Positions 21,502-32,952 are shown, counted from the stretch's first letter. The stretch: 64,000 bases of DNA from Mauremys mutica (GCF_020497125.1 NC_059089.1:29282282-29346281); one strand, 5' to 3'. Notes: generated by a model from the sequence alone, not told the origin. Translations and numbers: made by a program.

Positions 21502-22522
21502 ATATTTATCTCTTATCTAACACAGTCTTGGGTTTCAACATTCTCAAAGTTCTAAAGCCATTGGTCCAGACATGTGAAACCTGCAAGAAAAATGCAGAAA
21601 TTGGACTTGTCTTTGGCTTAATTGGCTTGTGAGTTGCTTGTTGGCTATTTTATGGCTTGTTGGGCTTGTAGCTTGTTGCTTCTTTTTTTTTAATCAGCTC
21701 ACCGCAAGGAGGGGCAAGCAGGGGCAAGGGGGGAGAGAGTCAGGGGTGCACAGTGGGCCCTCCAGAGTCCCAGACTGCACACTGTGGGAAACTAGTCACA
21801 TAGAGTGTTGCAGTTCTTAGGGATTAGCTTGTTTTGGCCTTGTTTTGAAATGGGATTCGCTTGATTTTTGGCTTATTGTGAAAGTCAGGGTGCTTATTTA
21901 CCACGTGAAAGTTGGCAACTGTGCATTGGTCTTGGCAGAGAGCATCCTGCACCAGTCCTTGCTATGTAATGTGGACACTCCCTAATGCGCTAGCTGCCAG
22001 TTCTTTTCAGACCATAGGTAGTGGTTGAGCTCCACCTTCTCCATGTAATGGGATGGAAAGCTAATGTATGGCTTTACTCCCTCACGCTGTTAGCAAAGGT
22101 CCTGATGAAACTTAGGAGAGACACCAATTCTAATAGACCCCTTTTAGGACAAGACAGACAGATTCTTGAGCCTGTTTAATGCATTGCTAATCTCATCAGG
22201 TTGAGAGTCTGAATATACTGGATCATATGTGTAGAGCAAGTCTTTACGTCTCAGCCTGGGAATTCCTTTCTGTTGCATGACTCTTGAGAGAAATAGAAAG
22301 ACTTACTTTGTCCAAGCAGGTGTCCCAGTTCATCCTGTGGCTCAGAAATGCTTTTGGGCTGGTGTGAAATCCTACATGGATCCTTTTACATGCCCAATGC
22401 AAAAGTCAGTTAGCTACCACCTTCTACTCTGAGTTTGAGACACAGACATCTTCCCTCTAACCGCACTTGGCAGCTGTTTTAGGAACTGCCAAGGAACTGG
22501 ATGTTAGGCCAGTGTCTACAGT
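21502..22522. other. Intron C-D, nothing recognised
   Basis: Intron sequence without recognised genes. A GGCTTG-rich patch around 21,620-21,700 is low complexity. Confidence 0.5.
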
Positions 22523-22924
22523 AGAGGTGGGCCAATGTTTTTGCTCCAATAGTTCATTCACTGAAAAATGAAGTTTTGGTCAACTTTAAACTATTCACAA
22601 ATTTACTAAATCGTTTCAGTTAGAAAAAAATCAGGGTAGATTAATAAAACAGCTAGAGGAGTAGGTGGTACCCACTTTGTAGCTTCTAGCCCAATTGTTC
22701 TGGGATGTGGAAGACCCAAGTTCAAGTCCTTACTCTGAAACAGGGATTTAAATCCATATCTGCCCTCTCCCCAGATGATTGTCTTCACCACCAGGCTATT
22801 CCAGGATGGGTCTTTCTCCATCTCTCCTATTGAAGCTGTTTCACTCTATATAAAATATGTGAACAGAATAATGCAGAAAGAATAGCGAATGTGACAAGTG
22901 ACCAGCTTTGCTTAACAGAGAAAT
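22523..22924. repeat. Left half of a possible older TIR element
   Basis: The segment starting AGAGGTGGGCCAATG and containing TTCACTGAAAAATGAAG resembles, inverted, the sequence ending at about 25,247 (AGTGAACTGAAAAACAAG...CTCAGCT). If so, an older DNA element of about 850 bp was split by the CR1 at 22,925-24,802. The similarity is loose and no target duplication is clear. Confidence 0.35.
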
Positions 22925-24802
22925 CTTGGGTGAGCTGAAACATAAAAGAAGCTTACAAGAAGTGGACAGATGACTAGGGAGGAGTATGAAAATATTGCTC
23001 GAGCATGCAGGGGTATAATCAGGAAGGCCAAAGCACAATTGGAGTTGCAGCTAGCAAAGGATGTGAAGGGTAACAAGAAGGGTTTCTATAGGTATGTTAG
23101 CAACAAGAAGGTCAGGGAAAGTGTGGGACCCTTACTGAAGGGGGGAGGCAACCTAGTGACAGATGCAGGGGCGGCTCTAGACATTTCGCTGCCCCAAGCA
23201 GGGCGGCATGCCGCGGGGGCCGCTCTGCCGGTCGCTGGTCCCACAGTTCCAGTGGACCTCCCGCAGGCGTGCCTGCGGAGGGTCCGCTGGTCCCGCGGCT
23301 CCAGCGGACCCTCCGCAGGCACACCGCGGGAGGTCCACCGGAGCTGCCTGCCGCCCTCCCGGTGACCGGCAGAGCGCCCCCCCCGCGGCATGCCGCCCCA
23401 AGCACGCGCTTCGCGTGCTGGGGTCTGGAGCCGCCCCTGGACAGATGATGTGAAAAAAGCTGAAGTATTCGATGCTTTTTTTTGCCTTGGTCTTCACAGA
23501 CAAGGTCATCTCCCAGACTGCTGCACTGGACAGCACAGTATGGGGAGGAGGTGAGCAGCCCTCAGTGATGAAAGAACAGATTAAGGACTGTTTAGAAAAG
23601 CTGGACATGCACAAGTCCATGGGTCCGGATCTAATGCATCCGAGGGTGCTGAGGGAGTTGGCTGATGTGATTGCAGAGCCATTGGCCATTATCTTTGAAA
23701 ACCCGTGGTGATCACGGGAGGTCCCGTACGATTGGAAAAAGTCAAATATATATTGCCCATCTTTTAAAAAGGGAAGGAGGAGAATCTGGGGAACTACAGA
23801 CATGGGCAGCCTCACCTCAGTCCCTGGAAAAATCATGGAGCAGGTCCTCAAGGAATCCATTTTGAAGCACTTGGAGGTGCATCTTCATAATAGTCTGGAT
23901 GATGGGATGGATTGCACCCTCAGCAAGTTCACGGATGACACTAAGCTGGGGGGCGAGGTAAATACGTTGGAGGGTAGGAATATGGTCTAGAGTGACCTAG
24001 ACAAATTTGAGGATTGGGCCAAAAGAAAGAGGTTCAACAAGGACAAGTGCAGAGTCCTGCAGTTAGGACAGGTGAATCCCATGCACTGCTACAGGCTGGG
24101 GACTGACTGGCTAAGCGTCAGTTCTGCAGAAAAGGACCTGGGCATTACAGTGGACGAGAAGCTGGATGAGAGTCAACAGTGTGCCCTTGTTGCCAAGAAG
24201 GCTAACAGCATATTGGGCTGTATTAATAGGAGCATTGCCAACACATTGGGGAAGTGATTATTCCCTTCTATTCGGCACCAGTGAGGCCACATCTGGAGTA
24301 TTGCATCCACTTTTGCACCCCCGCAAACAGAAAGCATGTGGAAAAATTGGAGAGAGTCCAGCGAGGGAAAGAAAAATGATTAGGGGGCTAAGGCACATGA
24401 CTTATGAGGAGAAGCTGAGGGAGCTGGGCTTATTTAGCCTGCAGAAGAGAAGTGGGGGGGGGGCGGATTTGATAGTGGCCTTCAACTACCTGAAGGGGGA
24501 TTCCAAAGAGCATGGAGCTAGGCTGTTTTCAGTGGTGGCAGATGACAGAACAAGGAGCAATGGTCTCTGGTTGCAGTGGGTTTGGTCTAGGTTGGATATT
24601 TCACTAAGAGGGTGGTGAAGCACTGGAATGGGTTACCAATGGAGGTGGTGGAATCTCCATCCTTAGAGGTTTTTACGACCCAGCTTGACAAAGCCCTGGC
24701 TGGGATAATTTAGATAGGGTTGGTCCTGCTTTGAGCAGGGGGGGTTGGACTAGATTACCTGAGGTCTCTTCCAACCCTAATCTTCTATGATTCTATGAAT
24801 AG
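22925..24802 (+). mobile_element. CR1 LINE with internal deletion, hAT MITE nested
   Basis: Broken frames give the ORF2 stretch before the reverse transcriptase ([19 protein letters not shown]), [12 protein letters not shown], then after the nested [47 protein letters not shown], and then FTDDTKLGG. Motif A (the YLDF region) is absent: compared with the antisense copy at 52.8-54.4 kb about 350 bp are missing at 23,872-23,885. The 3' end has GGTCCTGCTTTGAGCAGG and a TTCTATGATTCTATGA octamer tail. The copy cannot be active. Confidence 0.85.
23166..23439. mobile_element. GC-rich hAT MITE (hAT-a, copy 2, 274 bp)
   Basis: Flanked by GACAGATG at 23,158-23,165 and 23,440-23,447, inside the CR1 ORF2. 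The ends are CAGGGGCGGCTCTAGA and GGAGCCGCCCCTG. It has fewer internal blocks than copy 1. The ORF from 22,970 that runs into it is a fusion artefact. Confidence 0.92.
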
Positions 24803-25250
24803 CCATTGGGCCACACAAAGAGAGAATTACTCTGTTGCCTGGTGGCTAGGGCATGCACATGGGAGATGCAACTTTAAGTGCCTACTCCAATGAATATTTA
24901 ATTATTTATACAAAACAGAACAGCTTCAACAGGAGGAAGAGAAAATTTCTTATAGCCTGATGCAGGGCACTCACCTGGGAAGAAGGTAGTGTGTTCACAT
25001 CCCTGCTCCAGGCCTAGCATTTGGACCTGGGTCTTCCACATACTAGGTGAGTGCCCTGACCATTGGGCTGAAAGTTATGTGAGCCACTTCTCCTCTGCCA
25101 TTTTGTGAATGTTTTGTTTAACTCCAAATGGGCTTTTAATTTCACCAGGATTTTTTGGAAATTTTCTGATTTGGCTTGACCCAAACAGAATTGTATTTTT
25201 ATTTTTTAACTGCCAGTGAACTGAAAAACAAGTTATTTGCTCAGCTGTAA
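24803..25250. repeat. Right half of a possible older TIR element
   Basis: Continuation to the right of the CR1, ending AGTGAACTGAAAAACAAG. This end resembles the inverted left part at 22,523. No coding potential was seen. Confidence 0.35.
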
Positions 25251-25329
25251 TCTGCAGCTCCTTGTTATCATATTCATGAGGGATTTCATATATTTGAATC
25301 GCTTATTTAAAAGCCTCCATCATGGGAAA

Positions 25330-25840
25330 TTAGTGTGGTCCTGGCCATGCTGCTGACAGCTTTTGAACCAATGAATGCCTATGAGCTCAGAACTCTTACA
25401 AGGAATGTTATTTTTTTGGTGGAAGTGACTTCAGCCAGCAGAGTAAGAACCTGGTCCTGAGATGTATAGAGCACCTGCAGCTTCTGTTGTAATGTTCACC
25501 CCTTCTTAGGATCAAGCCCAGTTGTCTGATCCATCTTTTTACTAAATTCTTTGAAGATATATTGGGGCCACAGACATGCCCTAAATTCTTTCCAAAGGTA
25601 GTATCTGTGTTCCACGTGGCTCATTTTAATTGTGCTGCCAATGTTTTCCCCCTCACCTAGTTGCCCATCCTGGGAAAGCTCTTCTGTAAGCTCTGTCTAT
25701 AGTAGGAAAAATGCTCCTGTATTGAGGAGAGTTAGATAAGACAATAATAAAACACCTGAGCACTGGCTATGGTACAGCCTCCTTATTACTGCCACTGTTG
25801 GAGCTGTGCCACTGGAGAATTACAGGTCCTAATTTTTCTA
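25330..25840 (+). pseudogene. Ancient DIRS tyrosine-recombinase relic
   Basis: Across shifting frames the order AFEPMNAYELRTL, then FLVEVTSASRV, then KFFPKVVSVFHVAHFNCA and a final FPP matches the DIRS recombinase (PFEPLATC, AFLVAITSARRV and KFLPKVVSEFH in better copies). The central Arg of TSARRV appears as TSASRV. No termini or other domains remain. This is the oldest DIRS trace in the window. Confidence 0.55.
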
Positions 25841-25844
25841 GTGT

Positions 25845-26709
25845 AGACAAAGCCCAGAGCCTGATGGCAAAACGTCCCTAGGTTTTGTTAGGAGCACCCT
25901 AAAAACTCTTAGAAAGGTTTCTTAGATTTGTGTTTTCCTTGACACTGTTTATAGCTTAGAAGGTCATGCAGCTCAAAGGTCATGTCAAGGATCATTCAGT
26001 GTCAAGGAAATCTGCCACAACAGGATGCCTCTGATCTGTTTCTATCTGAGACTTGCATCTGCATTGAATTATCTGGCCATTTTTCCATATGTGCTGTTGC
26101 CTAGATTCTCACCAGTGTCATGAATCAAGATTGGTAATAGATCTTGGTGCAGTCATGAAAATTTACATTGCTACCCTATGAATTGCTACCCTACTTGGCC
26201 CTCTATTTAACTGAATTATGCTGGAAGAATTTCTATAAGTCTGTGTTAGGAAATTTTATCATGTTGAAACATGTTTTTTAATAATCCACTCTGTGGTAAC
26301 TGTGGACAAGAACAAGTTATTTTCAACATCATTAAGCCCAGTCGTGACTAGCTAAGATGATGCTGAATATGGCTTGTCTTCATGTATACTAACCACAGAG
26401 TTGTGGTGACCATTGTATTAGCTAGCTCAGTTGTTGAAAATAGTGTTTAAACACAGTAAAACTTCTCATTGTAGACAACGACTAAGATATTTGCACTTTT
26501 TAAGCCTTGCCATTTTAAACATTCATAAAATAAATGCCCTACCAGAACAATTGAAGGTGCATAAACTAGAATTATATCAAATGTAATAAAACAATTAATA
26601 TATTTCACCATATTTCATCTGCTTTTTCAACAGAATGGGCATTTTCAAAACACAAGTGAACTTCATAGACATGAAAGTAATGGATTAATTTCTTTAACTT
26701 GCATGGCAG
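25845..26709. other. Intron C-D, nothing recognised
   Basis: AT-rich intron leading to the microexon. No repeat was recognised. Confidence 0.6.
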
Positions 26710-26755
26710 ATATTTTTGCCTTAGTGAGATATAATAAGCAAAATGATAGTTACAG
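26710..26755 (+). CDS. GARNL3: GARNL3 exon D, 46-bp microexon
   Basis: A very short exon after GCATGGCAG and before GTAGGTG. It completes the His codon from exon C, encodes IFALVRYNKQNDSY, and leaves AG of an Arg codon finished by exon E. The stretch is the conserved helix/strand after the catalytic part of the RapGAP domain. Its length is not a multiple of three, so skipping it would shift the frame. It is too short for an ORF scan and is supported by exact phase on both sides and by the family match. Confidence 0.88.
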
Positions 26756-26923
26756 GTAGGTGCTAACTTTAACCAAATCATTCGCTTTGTTAGTTTGATG
26801 TTACAGTAGAAGCGGAAGTAAACTATTCTTCATAGTCCACCTATCTAATTCCATGAATTGGGTGTTTTTAAGTGATCATGAAAGTGAGTGGTAAATGGTT
26901 CCATGGCAAGGCATTATGTAGTT

Positions 26924-27220
26924 CAGGGATCGGCAACCTTTCAGAAGCGGTGTGCCGAGTCTTCATTTATTCACTCTAATTTAAGGTTTCGTGTGCGAGT
27001 AATACATTTAAACGTTTTTAGAAGGTCTCTTTCTATAAGTCTATAATATATAACTAAACTATTGTTGTATGTAAAGTAAATAAGGTTTTTAAAATGTTTA
27101 AGAAGCTTCATTTAAAATTAAATTAAAATGCAGAGCCCCCCAGACCAGTGGCCAGGACCCGGGCAGTGTGAGTGCCACTGAAAATCAGCTCGGCACGCGT
27201 GCCATGTGTTGCCTACCCCG
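26924..27220. mobile_element. hAT MITE (hAT-b, AT-rich variant) with ATGTAGTT duplication
   Basis: Flanked by ATGTAGTT at 26,916-26,923 and 27,221-27,228. It starts CAGGGATCGGCAACCTTTC and ends TGTTGCCTACCCCG, the mutated inverse (CCCTG to CCCCG). The ends match the element at 19,154 but the interior is different and AT-rich. It lies in the 1.1-kb intron between exons D and E. Confidence 0.88.
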
Positions 27221-27228
27221 ATGTAGTT

Positions 27229-27869
27229 GATATCTGTGGAATTTTTCCCCACAAATAAGAGTCACACCTTGTAACATATAGTGTGTTCTACTGTGCCTAA
27301 GCAGAGACTCTTATATCCTGATTCAATAATGTGACTGAGAATATACTCAGGTGAGGAATTCAGTATTATTGTGTTTATTCTGTACCCAATTGAAACTAGC
27401 CTTGCAGATAGGAAAATCTCTCCTTTGACCATGTTACTCCTTATAATACTCTAGTTCTTGGATCCTTTTATATATGTGCCTAGGGTTTGTGTTGGAAAAT
27501 GTCTGTAATACACAGTGTAAAAAAAAGAGGTAATGTACACAGTGGTAGGATTTTGTAATTGAAATGTTAAGTTTGTAATTTCATTTTTGTTTGAATAAGG
27601 ACTAGATTTTGCCACTCTTGTTCTCATTGAATAGTGTATCATTCTACAAGAGTCAACTGAATGTAAAGTAATGTACTAGTTAACGGACAGGTGTCAGCTT
27701 CTGATCCCAGGTGAATATCCTGAGAACATTCATTGAGACTTGCAATTCATGAAGTGCTGATATGATGTTTCCCAGTAACAATTTATAGTTCTTGTTCCTG
27801 CTTAAGCAGTATGTCTGGTACTCTTTGTATGTGACTTTCAAACCAAATAAATAGTGATTCTTTCATTAG
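27229..27869. other. Intron D-E, nothing recognised
   Basis: Unremarkable AT-rich intron. Confidence 0.6.
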
Positions 27870-27976
27870 GTTGAAAATATTTTCAGAAGAAAGTGTACCT
27901 CTCTTTGGGCCTCCCCTTCCATCCCCACCTGTGTTCACAGATCACCAGGAATTCAGGGACTTTGTACTAGTGAAGT
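27870..27976 (+). CDS. GARNL3: GARNL3 exon E (end of RapGAP core)
   Basis: The acceptor is TTTCATTAG and the donor GTAAGT. The first base completes Arg, and the peptide then includes LKIFSEESVPLFGPPLPSPP and ends FRDFVLVK plus one base of a Leu codon. RapGAP proteins carry the same proline-rich loop and the FR-F-L-K helix near the domain's C-terminal end. The exon begins only 642 bp after the hAT MITE that occupies 26,924-27,220. Confidence 0.92.
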
Positions 27977-28033
27977 GTAAGTCTTTTTCAGATCAAAGAG
28001 ACCTTTTAAAACTTTTAGTCTGATACGTAAGAA

Positions 28034-28411
28034 CAGGGGCGGCTCTAGGAATTTGGCCGTCCCAAGCAGTCATGCCTGCGGGAGGTGCACCGGAGCCGCG
28101 GGACCAGCAGACCTCCCACAGGCATGACTGCTGGTCCCGTGGCTCCAGTGGACCTCCCGCAGCTGCGGAGGGTTCGCTGGTCCCGCGGCTCCGGTGAAGC
28201 ATCTGCAGTCATGTCTGTGGGAGGTCCACCCGAGCCGCGGGGCCAGCGGACCCTCCGCAGTCATGCCTGCGGGAGGTCTGCTGGACCACCGGCTCCGGTG
28301 GACCTCCCGCAGGCATGACTGCAGAAGGTCCGCCGGACCCACCTGCCGCCCTGCCGGCAAAATGCCGCCCCAAGCGCGCGCTTGGCGCGCTGGGGTCTGG
28401 AGCCGGCCCTG
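28034..28411. mobile_element. GC-rich hAT MITE (hAT-a, copy 3, 378 bp)
   Basis: Flanked by CGTAAGAA at 28,026-28,033 and 28,412-28,419. The ends are CAGGGGCGGCTCTAGG and GGAGCCGGCCCTG. CAGTCATGYCTGYGG blocks start at 28,206 and 28,258, again 52 bp apart, with inverted blocks between them. It lies 57 bp after exon E. Confidence 0.92.
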
Positions 28412-28419
28412 CGTAAGAA

Positions 28420-29244
28420 TCTGCTCTTCACACTTATTTGGGATACTGCAGATTGTAAATAATTTTTCTGCTGTGCAATGTTACAGTTTTATATTGAGTC
28501 TTTTTTAAAGTTTGGCTGTTCTAGCCTGAGTGGAATGTATTCCCCTCAAACATTTCTATTTGGTTCTGATAAACACTGAACTCCCATGCAGTTAATGCTT
28601 CTTAGGTTACCAGATCCAATCTGGTTTGAGCATTTCAGAAGTATTTGTTCCGTTGCTTAATGAATTGTTAATTTTCCAAAGGTTTCTTCTTAAAGACAAA
28701 GGAGAGTGATATTCAGAAACACATTCATCTAATGCCATTTCATATATTTAACAGTAAAAGGTGCCAGACTGGCAGCTTTGGAAACTAAAGTACTTTATCT
28801 ACAAAAAATGTGCAGCATGGAAAACAGTCAGTATGTTTCAGTGCTGTTACGAATATTTTAGTGCTGTTATGAACCAGTTCCCAAGGAGAGAACTCAATCT
28901 TAATGGACTAATTCAAGCCGTGACCTCCTGCTAAGACTCCCAGGAAGGGGACCACTGAGTACTAATCATGACTTTTGTAATGTAAACATCTGACCAATAG
29001 GAGCTTGACTGAGAACTCACCAGTTCATTTCATATAAGTTACTAAAGAATACTTGTTGATATTTAAATTAATTAGCAGTGTAGACTCCTAACTGGTATAC
29101 CAGCCAAGAGATTATTGGGCTGTGTGATCGACATCTATGATTGCTCATTGCCCTTTAAAGCTAGAGGAATGACTCTAATTACTTTGATAAAATCTAATTA
29201 GAAAATGGCAAATTGCTTAGTTTATTGAAAACTGCTTTATCAAT
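28420..29244. other. Intron E-F, nothing recognised
   Basis: AT-rich intron. A short local repeat of TTAGTGCTGTTA occurs near 28,860. Confidence 0.5.
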
Positions 29245-29246
29245 TA

Positions 29247-30187
29247 CAGTAACTCCTCACTTAAAGTTGTCCCAGTTAATGTTGTTTCATTGTTACGTTG
29301 CTGATCAATTAGGGAACATGCTCAGTTAAAGTTGTGCAATGCTCCCTTCTAATGTCGTTTAGCAGCCGCCTACTTTGTCTACTCCTTGCAGGAAGAGCAG
29401 CCCATTGCAGCTAGCTGGTGGGGGCTTGGAACCAGGGTGGACCGGCAGCCACCCTATCAGCTCTCCCTATCAGCTCCTCGCTCCCCTAAGTTCCCTGTGC
29501 AGCAGCTGCCTGCAGTTCAGCTGTCCCTCCCCTCACTGTCATGTGCTGTTCCTGCCCTCTGCCTTGGAGCTGCTCCCTGAGACTCCTGCTTGCTGTGCGG
29601 GGGAGGAGGGAAGGAAGAGGGGGCTAATGTCAAAGTGTCCCCCTCCCCCCTGCTCCTGCACCCTGCTTACCCCATCTTCCATAGAGCAGAGGGGATACAC
29701 GAGGGCTCAGGACAGAGGGAGCTTGCAGCAGCTGCGGTCTCAGCAAGCTGATCTAAGGAAGTGGGGAAATGCACATATCTCTCTCACACACATACCCCCA
29801 ACCCTCCATTCCTGCCGCCTTGTAGAGTGAGAGTGTTAACCCTTGAGGGCTCAGCCAATTGCTAGTTCATCATTTAGCTGTAGGGGAAATATCCCACCCT
29901 CTGACTCCTCCGCCTCAACCAAGCTTCACAATCATCATCACTGTGTACCAGTATTAAATTGTTTGTTTAAAACTTATACTGTGTCTGTGTGTGTGTGTGT
30001 GTGTATCTATCTATATCTATTATCTATCTATCTATATGTATATATATCATATAGTCTTTTGTCTGGTGAAAAAAAATTTCCCTGAAACCTAACCCCCTCA
30101 TTTACATTAATTCTTATGGGGAAATTGGTTTTGCTTAAAGGTGCATTTTTCAGGAACATAACTACAACGTTAAGTGAAGAGTTACTG
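29247..30187. mobile_element. Non-autonomous Tc1/mariner-type (Tigger-like) element
   Basis: The ends are CAGTAACTCCTCACTTAA on the left and TTAAGTGAAGAGTTACTG on the right, inverted copies of each other, each flanked by TA. A TA target and a long, nearly identical inverted repeat fit the Tc1/mariner superfamily, pogo/Tigger branch. The 941-bp interior is C-rich in the middle and contains a microsatellite. No transposase frame is present. Confidence 0.75.
29980..30050. repeat. (TG)n(TATC)n microsatellite
   Basis: A TG run (29,980-30,004) followed by imperfect TATC/TATA units, within the Tigger-like element. Confidence 0.9.
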
Positions 30188-30189
30188 TA

Positions 30190-30677
30190 CAGCAGTATTT
30201 GACATTGTTTGAACCTCACATTGAACTTAGCAGAGCCAGAAGGAACTCTGAACTTTTCAATACAATTCAAAAATATAAGGCAGCTGCACTGACAGCCTCT
30301 GACATAGACAGTATGGCGGTACATTTTGTCCTATATCAAAGAACTTCAGCACATTTACTGAGATTCAGGAAATGGTTCTTTTAAAATTAACAGTGAAATA
30401 GTATCTTTCTGGAATTTATCTGGCTGTTTTTGTGTCTTGAAGAACGATACTAGCTAAATACAGTTTAGATGCTCAAAAGCAAATAGGGTTAAAAAAAACT
30501 CTTCAGAGTCATGATGATAAAACAACTAGAACTTTTAGTTCAAAATATGCACAAATGTGAAACAAACCCAAATTAGTTATTTTGTAATGAATATCCTTAC
30601 ATGAAGACAACTTGGATTCAGTAAAGGACATGAAACCCCTTTAAGTAACACATTCTCCTTTATTCAATATGTGTTAG
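30190..30677. other. Intron E-F end, nothing recognised
   Basis: AT-rich intron up to exon F. Confidence 0.6.
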
Positions 30678-30793
30678 TAATAAATGGGGAAAAAGCCACC
30701 TTGGAAACTCCAACATTTGCTCAGAAACGGCAGCGCACTCTAGACATGCTGATTCGTTCTTTATACCAGGACCTCATGCCTGATCTACACAAG
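30678..30793 (+). CDS. GARNL3: GARNL3 exon F (RapGAP C-terminal boundary)
   Basis: The acceptor is TGTGTTAG and the donor GTAAATCC. It completes Leu and reads INGEKATLETPTFAQK, then a helical stretch ending SLYQDLMPDLHK. In GARNL3 and Rap1GAP the NGE..T...P.FA..R pattern marks the last helices of the GAP domain. The exon ends on a whole codon. The donor (GTAAAT) is weaker than the others but still fits consensus. Confidence 0.92.
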
Positions 30794-31140
30794 GTAAATC
30801 CAAGACTTGCGTGATCTTTATGCACTTCATATCCCCCCCAGTGGCATATTGAGTGGCCTATTGCTCATGAAGATATCCACCTTGGTGAGTACTGATTTGC
30901 ATACAGTAAGTTGGATAGCAAAGGGGTGTTTTTCCTCTTTACATTTTAATTGCATGAAAATTACCAGTAAGACATAAGAACAGCCAGACTGGGTAGCTCA
31001 CCTGCACAGTCAAGGCCTTTACATTTATTCTTCCTTCAATGATTGAAGAAACATTGAAATGAGAAACGTTGCTTCAGCAAGTCACTGAAGCAGTGAGGAT
31101 GGTGCTTTATCTCTTCTCACTAGGACTTAAGATAAATTGG
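30794..31140. other. Start of intron F-G, nothing recognised
   Basis: No recognisable feature between exon F and the SINE. Confidence 0.5.
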
Positions 31141-31325
31141 GGGGAGGGATAGCTCAGTGGTTTGAGCATTGGCCTGCTAAACCCAGGGTTCAGAGTTCAG
31201 TCCTTGAGGGGGCCATTTAGGGAACTGGGGTAAAAATCTGTCTGGGGATTGGTCCTGCTTTGAGCAGGGGGTTGGACTAGATGTCCTTCTGAGGTCCCTT
31301 CCAACCCTAATCTTCTATGAAGTCA
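31141..31325 (+). mobile_element. tRNA-derived SINE with CR1-type tail
   Basis: The head GGGAGGGATAGCTCAGTGG (A-box TAGCTCAGTGG) and TTCAGAGTTCAGTCC (B-box-like) belong to the tRNA-derived turtle SINE family. The last 80 bp (GGTCCTGCTTTGAGCAGG, GGTTGGACTAGATG, then CCTTCCAACCCTAATCTTC) match the 3' end of the CR1 at 24,715-24,795 almost base for base. The SINE thus carries the 3' end that CR1 reverse transcriptase would recognise. It lies at the left edge of the old DIRS copy. Confidence 0.9.
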
Positions 31326-31766
31326 GCCCTTACTCTTAATCAGTAGAGGTCACAGGAGCACTTTTAGATGCAAGGTCAGCAACAGATTGGACACCATGAG
31401 TCATCTTCTATTGATGTCCAGACTCAAGCAAAGATATCAGTGAATGTCTCTCTTAATCTCTTTGGTCATATGGCTATTTGCACTTATGTGACACCACATG
31501 TCAATCCTCTCCAAGTATGGCTGAAGTTGATCTACCAGCCAAGCAAACACAACATGACTCCGTGAGTGCTTGTTCCCAGGAATGTCCTTTCATCAATACT
31601 TGGTGGGACGATCCTCCGAATGGCTGTCAGGGAATGATGTTTGTGTCTTCAGCTCCCACTGCCACTTTAGTGAAAGATACCTTCACACAGGCTGGAGAGC
31701 ATATTTGGGTCCTCTGCAGGCCCAAGGTTTTGGTCCCCAACTACATATAAACAGCCTAGAACTCAG

Positions 31767-32217
31767 TGTCATGTCCCACGGGCCTCAAATCTGGGTCTGC
31801 AGGAACTGCTACGCTCCAACCCTCTATTTGGCAGCCTGCTGAGAACTGCTTACTCAGGACCCATGAAGTCCAGCTCCAGTTCGAGACTGTACCCCTGAGG
31901 TCATATTTGCAGAGTCCCAGAGCAGCCAATTGGCCCACTGACTTTACTTAAGCCATCAGCAGGAACAGGAAGCTATCCAAATAACTGGGATCCACCCTGC
32001 TCTGGACTGTGTGCCTTGTGCTTCCAGCTCCTCCAGCTTGACTTCCTGGCATCCCAACCCCTCTTGACTCCTGGCATCAGGATTGTGGTTCTGATCTGAA
32101 GCTTGTCTCCTGCTTCTGATCTGGTATCTTGACCCAACTGACACTCAACTCCTGTTTTTTGACTGTGGACTCCGGCTCTGACCACCAGGTCTGGCTGCCC
32201 ACCATCCAGCTGTGACA
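31767..32217. mobile_element. Solo LTR (family LTR-b) with CTCAG duplication
   Basis: A 451-bp block beginning TGTCATG and ending GTGACA, flanked by CTCAG at 31,762-31,766 and 32,218-32,222. Taking it out restores the DIRS sequence across the join. No internal retroviral genes are attached. The orientation cannot be fixed from the LTR alone. Confidence 0.85.
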
Positions 32218-32836
32218 CTCAGGGCCATTCATCTAGCTCTGATTCAGGACACCAGCATCCAAGTTTTGACACTACATTAACAGGCAAGGAGGAGCAAGAT
32301 CATCTCTCCCCATGCCTACAGGAATTCTCCTACTGGAATCAATCTCATAGCCCTACACTCATGTGGGGTTCAAAACAATTTAGGTGACAACTCAGTAGAA
32401 AATGGTCCCTCAAGCTTTCAGTCCTTCAGATAAAAGTTCAGAAGTGGGGTCATTCCTCCATATACCTGCTCATGACCACTTTAAACAGCACATTTTGATC
32501 CAGAGGAGAAATGAGTCCAGGCGCTGTCTTAGATGCATTAGCTGGGACAGGAATATGCTGTATGCTTTCCTCTGGTCACTCTAATTACTAGGGTCCTCAG
32601 GAATGTAATATTGGACAGGGGTCAAGTTATCCTAATAGCCCCAGTGGGTGGAGGGGAAGTTTTAGTATTCAGAGATGGTACACTTATCAGTTCAAGTTAC
32701 TGATCAGTCTGGACATCATAATGCAGAACCAAAGACTGGTTCTACACCCAGACTTAGTGTCTCTACAGCTAACAATTTGGATGTTAGTAGGCTGATCTTG
32801 GAGCATAGACTTTCCTCTGCAGAGGTACAGGTTCAC

Positions 32837-32952
32837 AGAAATTATAGAAGATTAGGGTTGGAAGAGACCTCAGGAGGTCATCTAGTCCAACCCTCTGCTC
32901 TAAGCAAGACCAACCCCAACTACCAGTAAATCATCCCAGCCAGGGCTTTGTC
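32837..32952 (-). mobile_element. CR1 3'-end fragment
   Basis: On the minus strand the fragment reads GACAAAGCCCTGGCTGGGAT, then GGTTGGACTAGATGACCTCC and CCTTCCAACCC-like sequence, ending in a degraded octamer. Only about 116 bp of the CR1 3' end was inserted, into DIRS-3. Confidence 0.85.

Noticed and set aside
29375..29830. A 151-residue ORF that might be a gene
   Set aside because: It lies inside the Tigger-like inverted-repeat element and shows no domain.
31141..31200. A genuine nuclear tRNA gene
   Set aside because: The A-box and B-box belong to the head of a SINE with a CR1 tail. No cloverleaf is retained.
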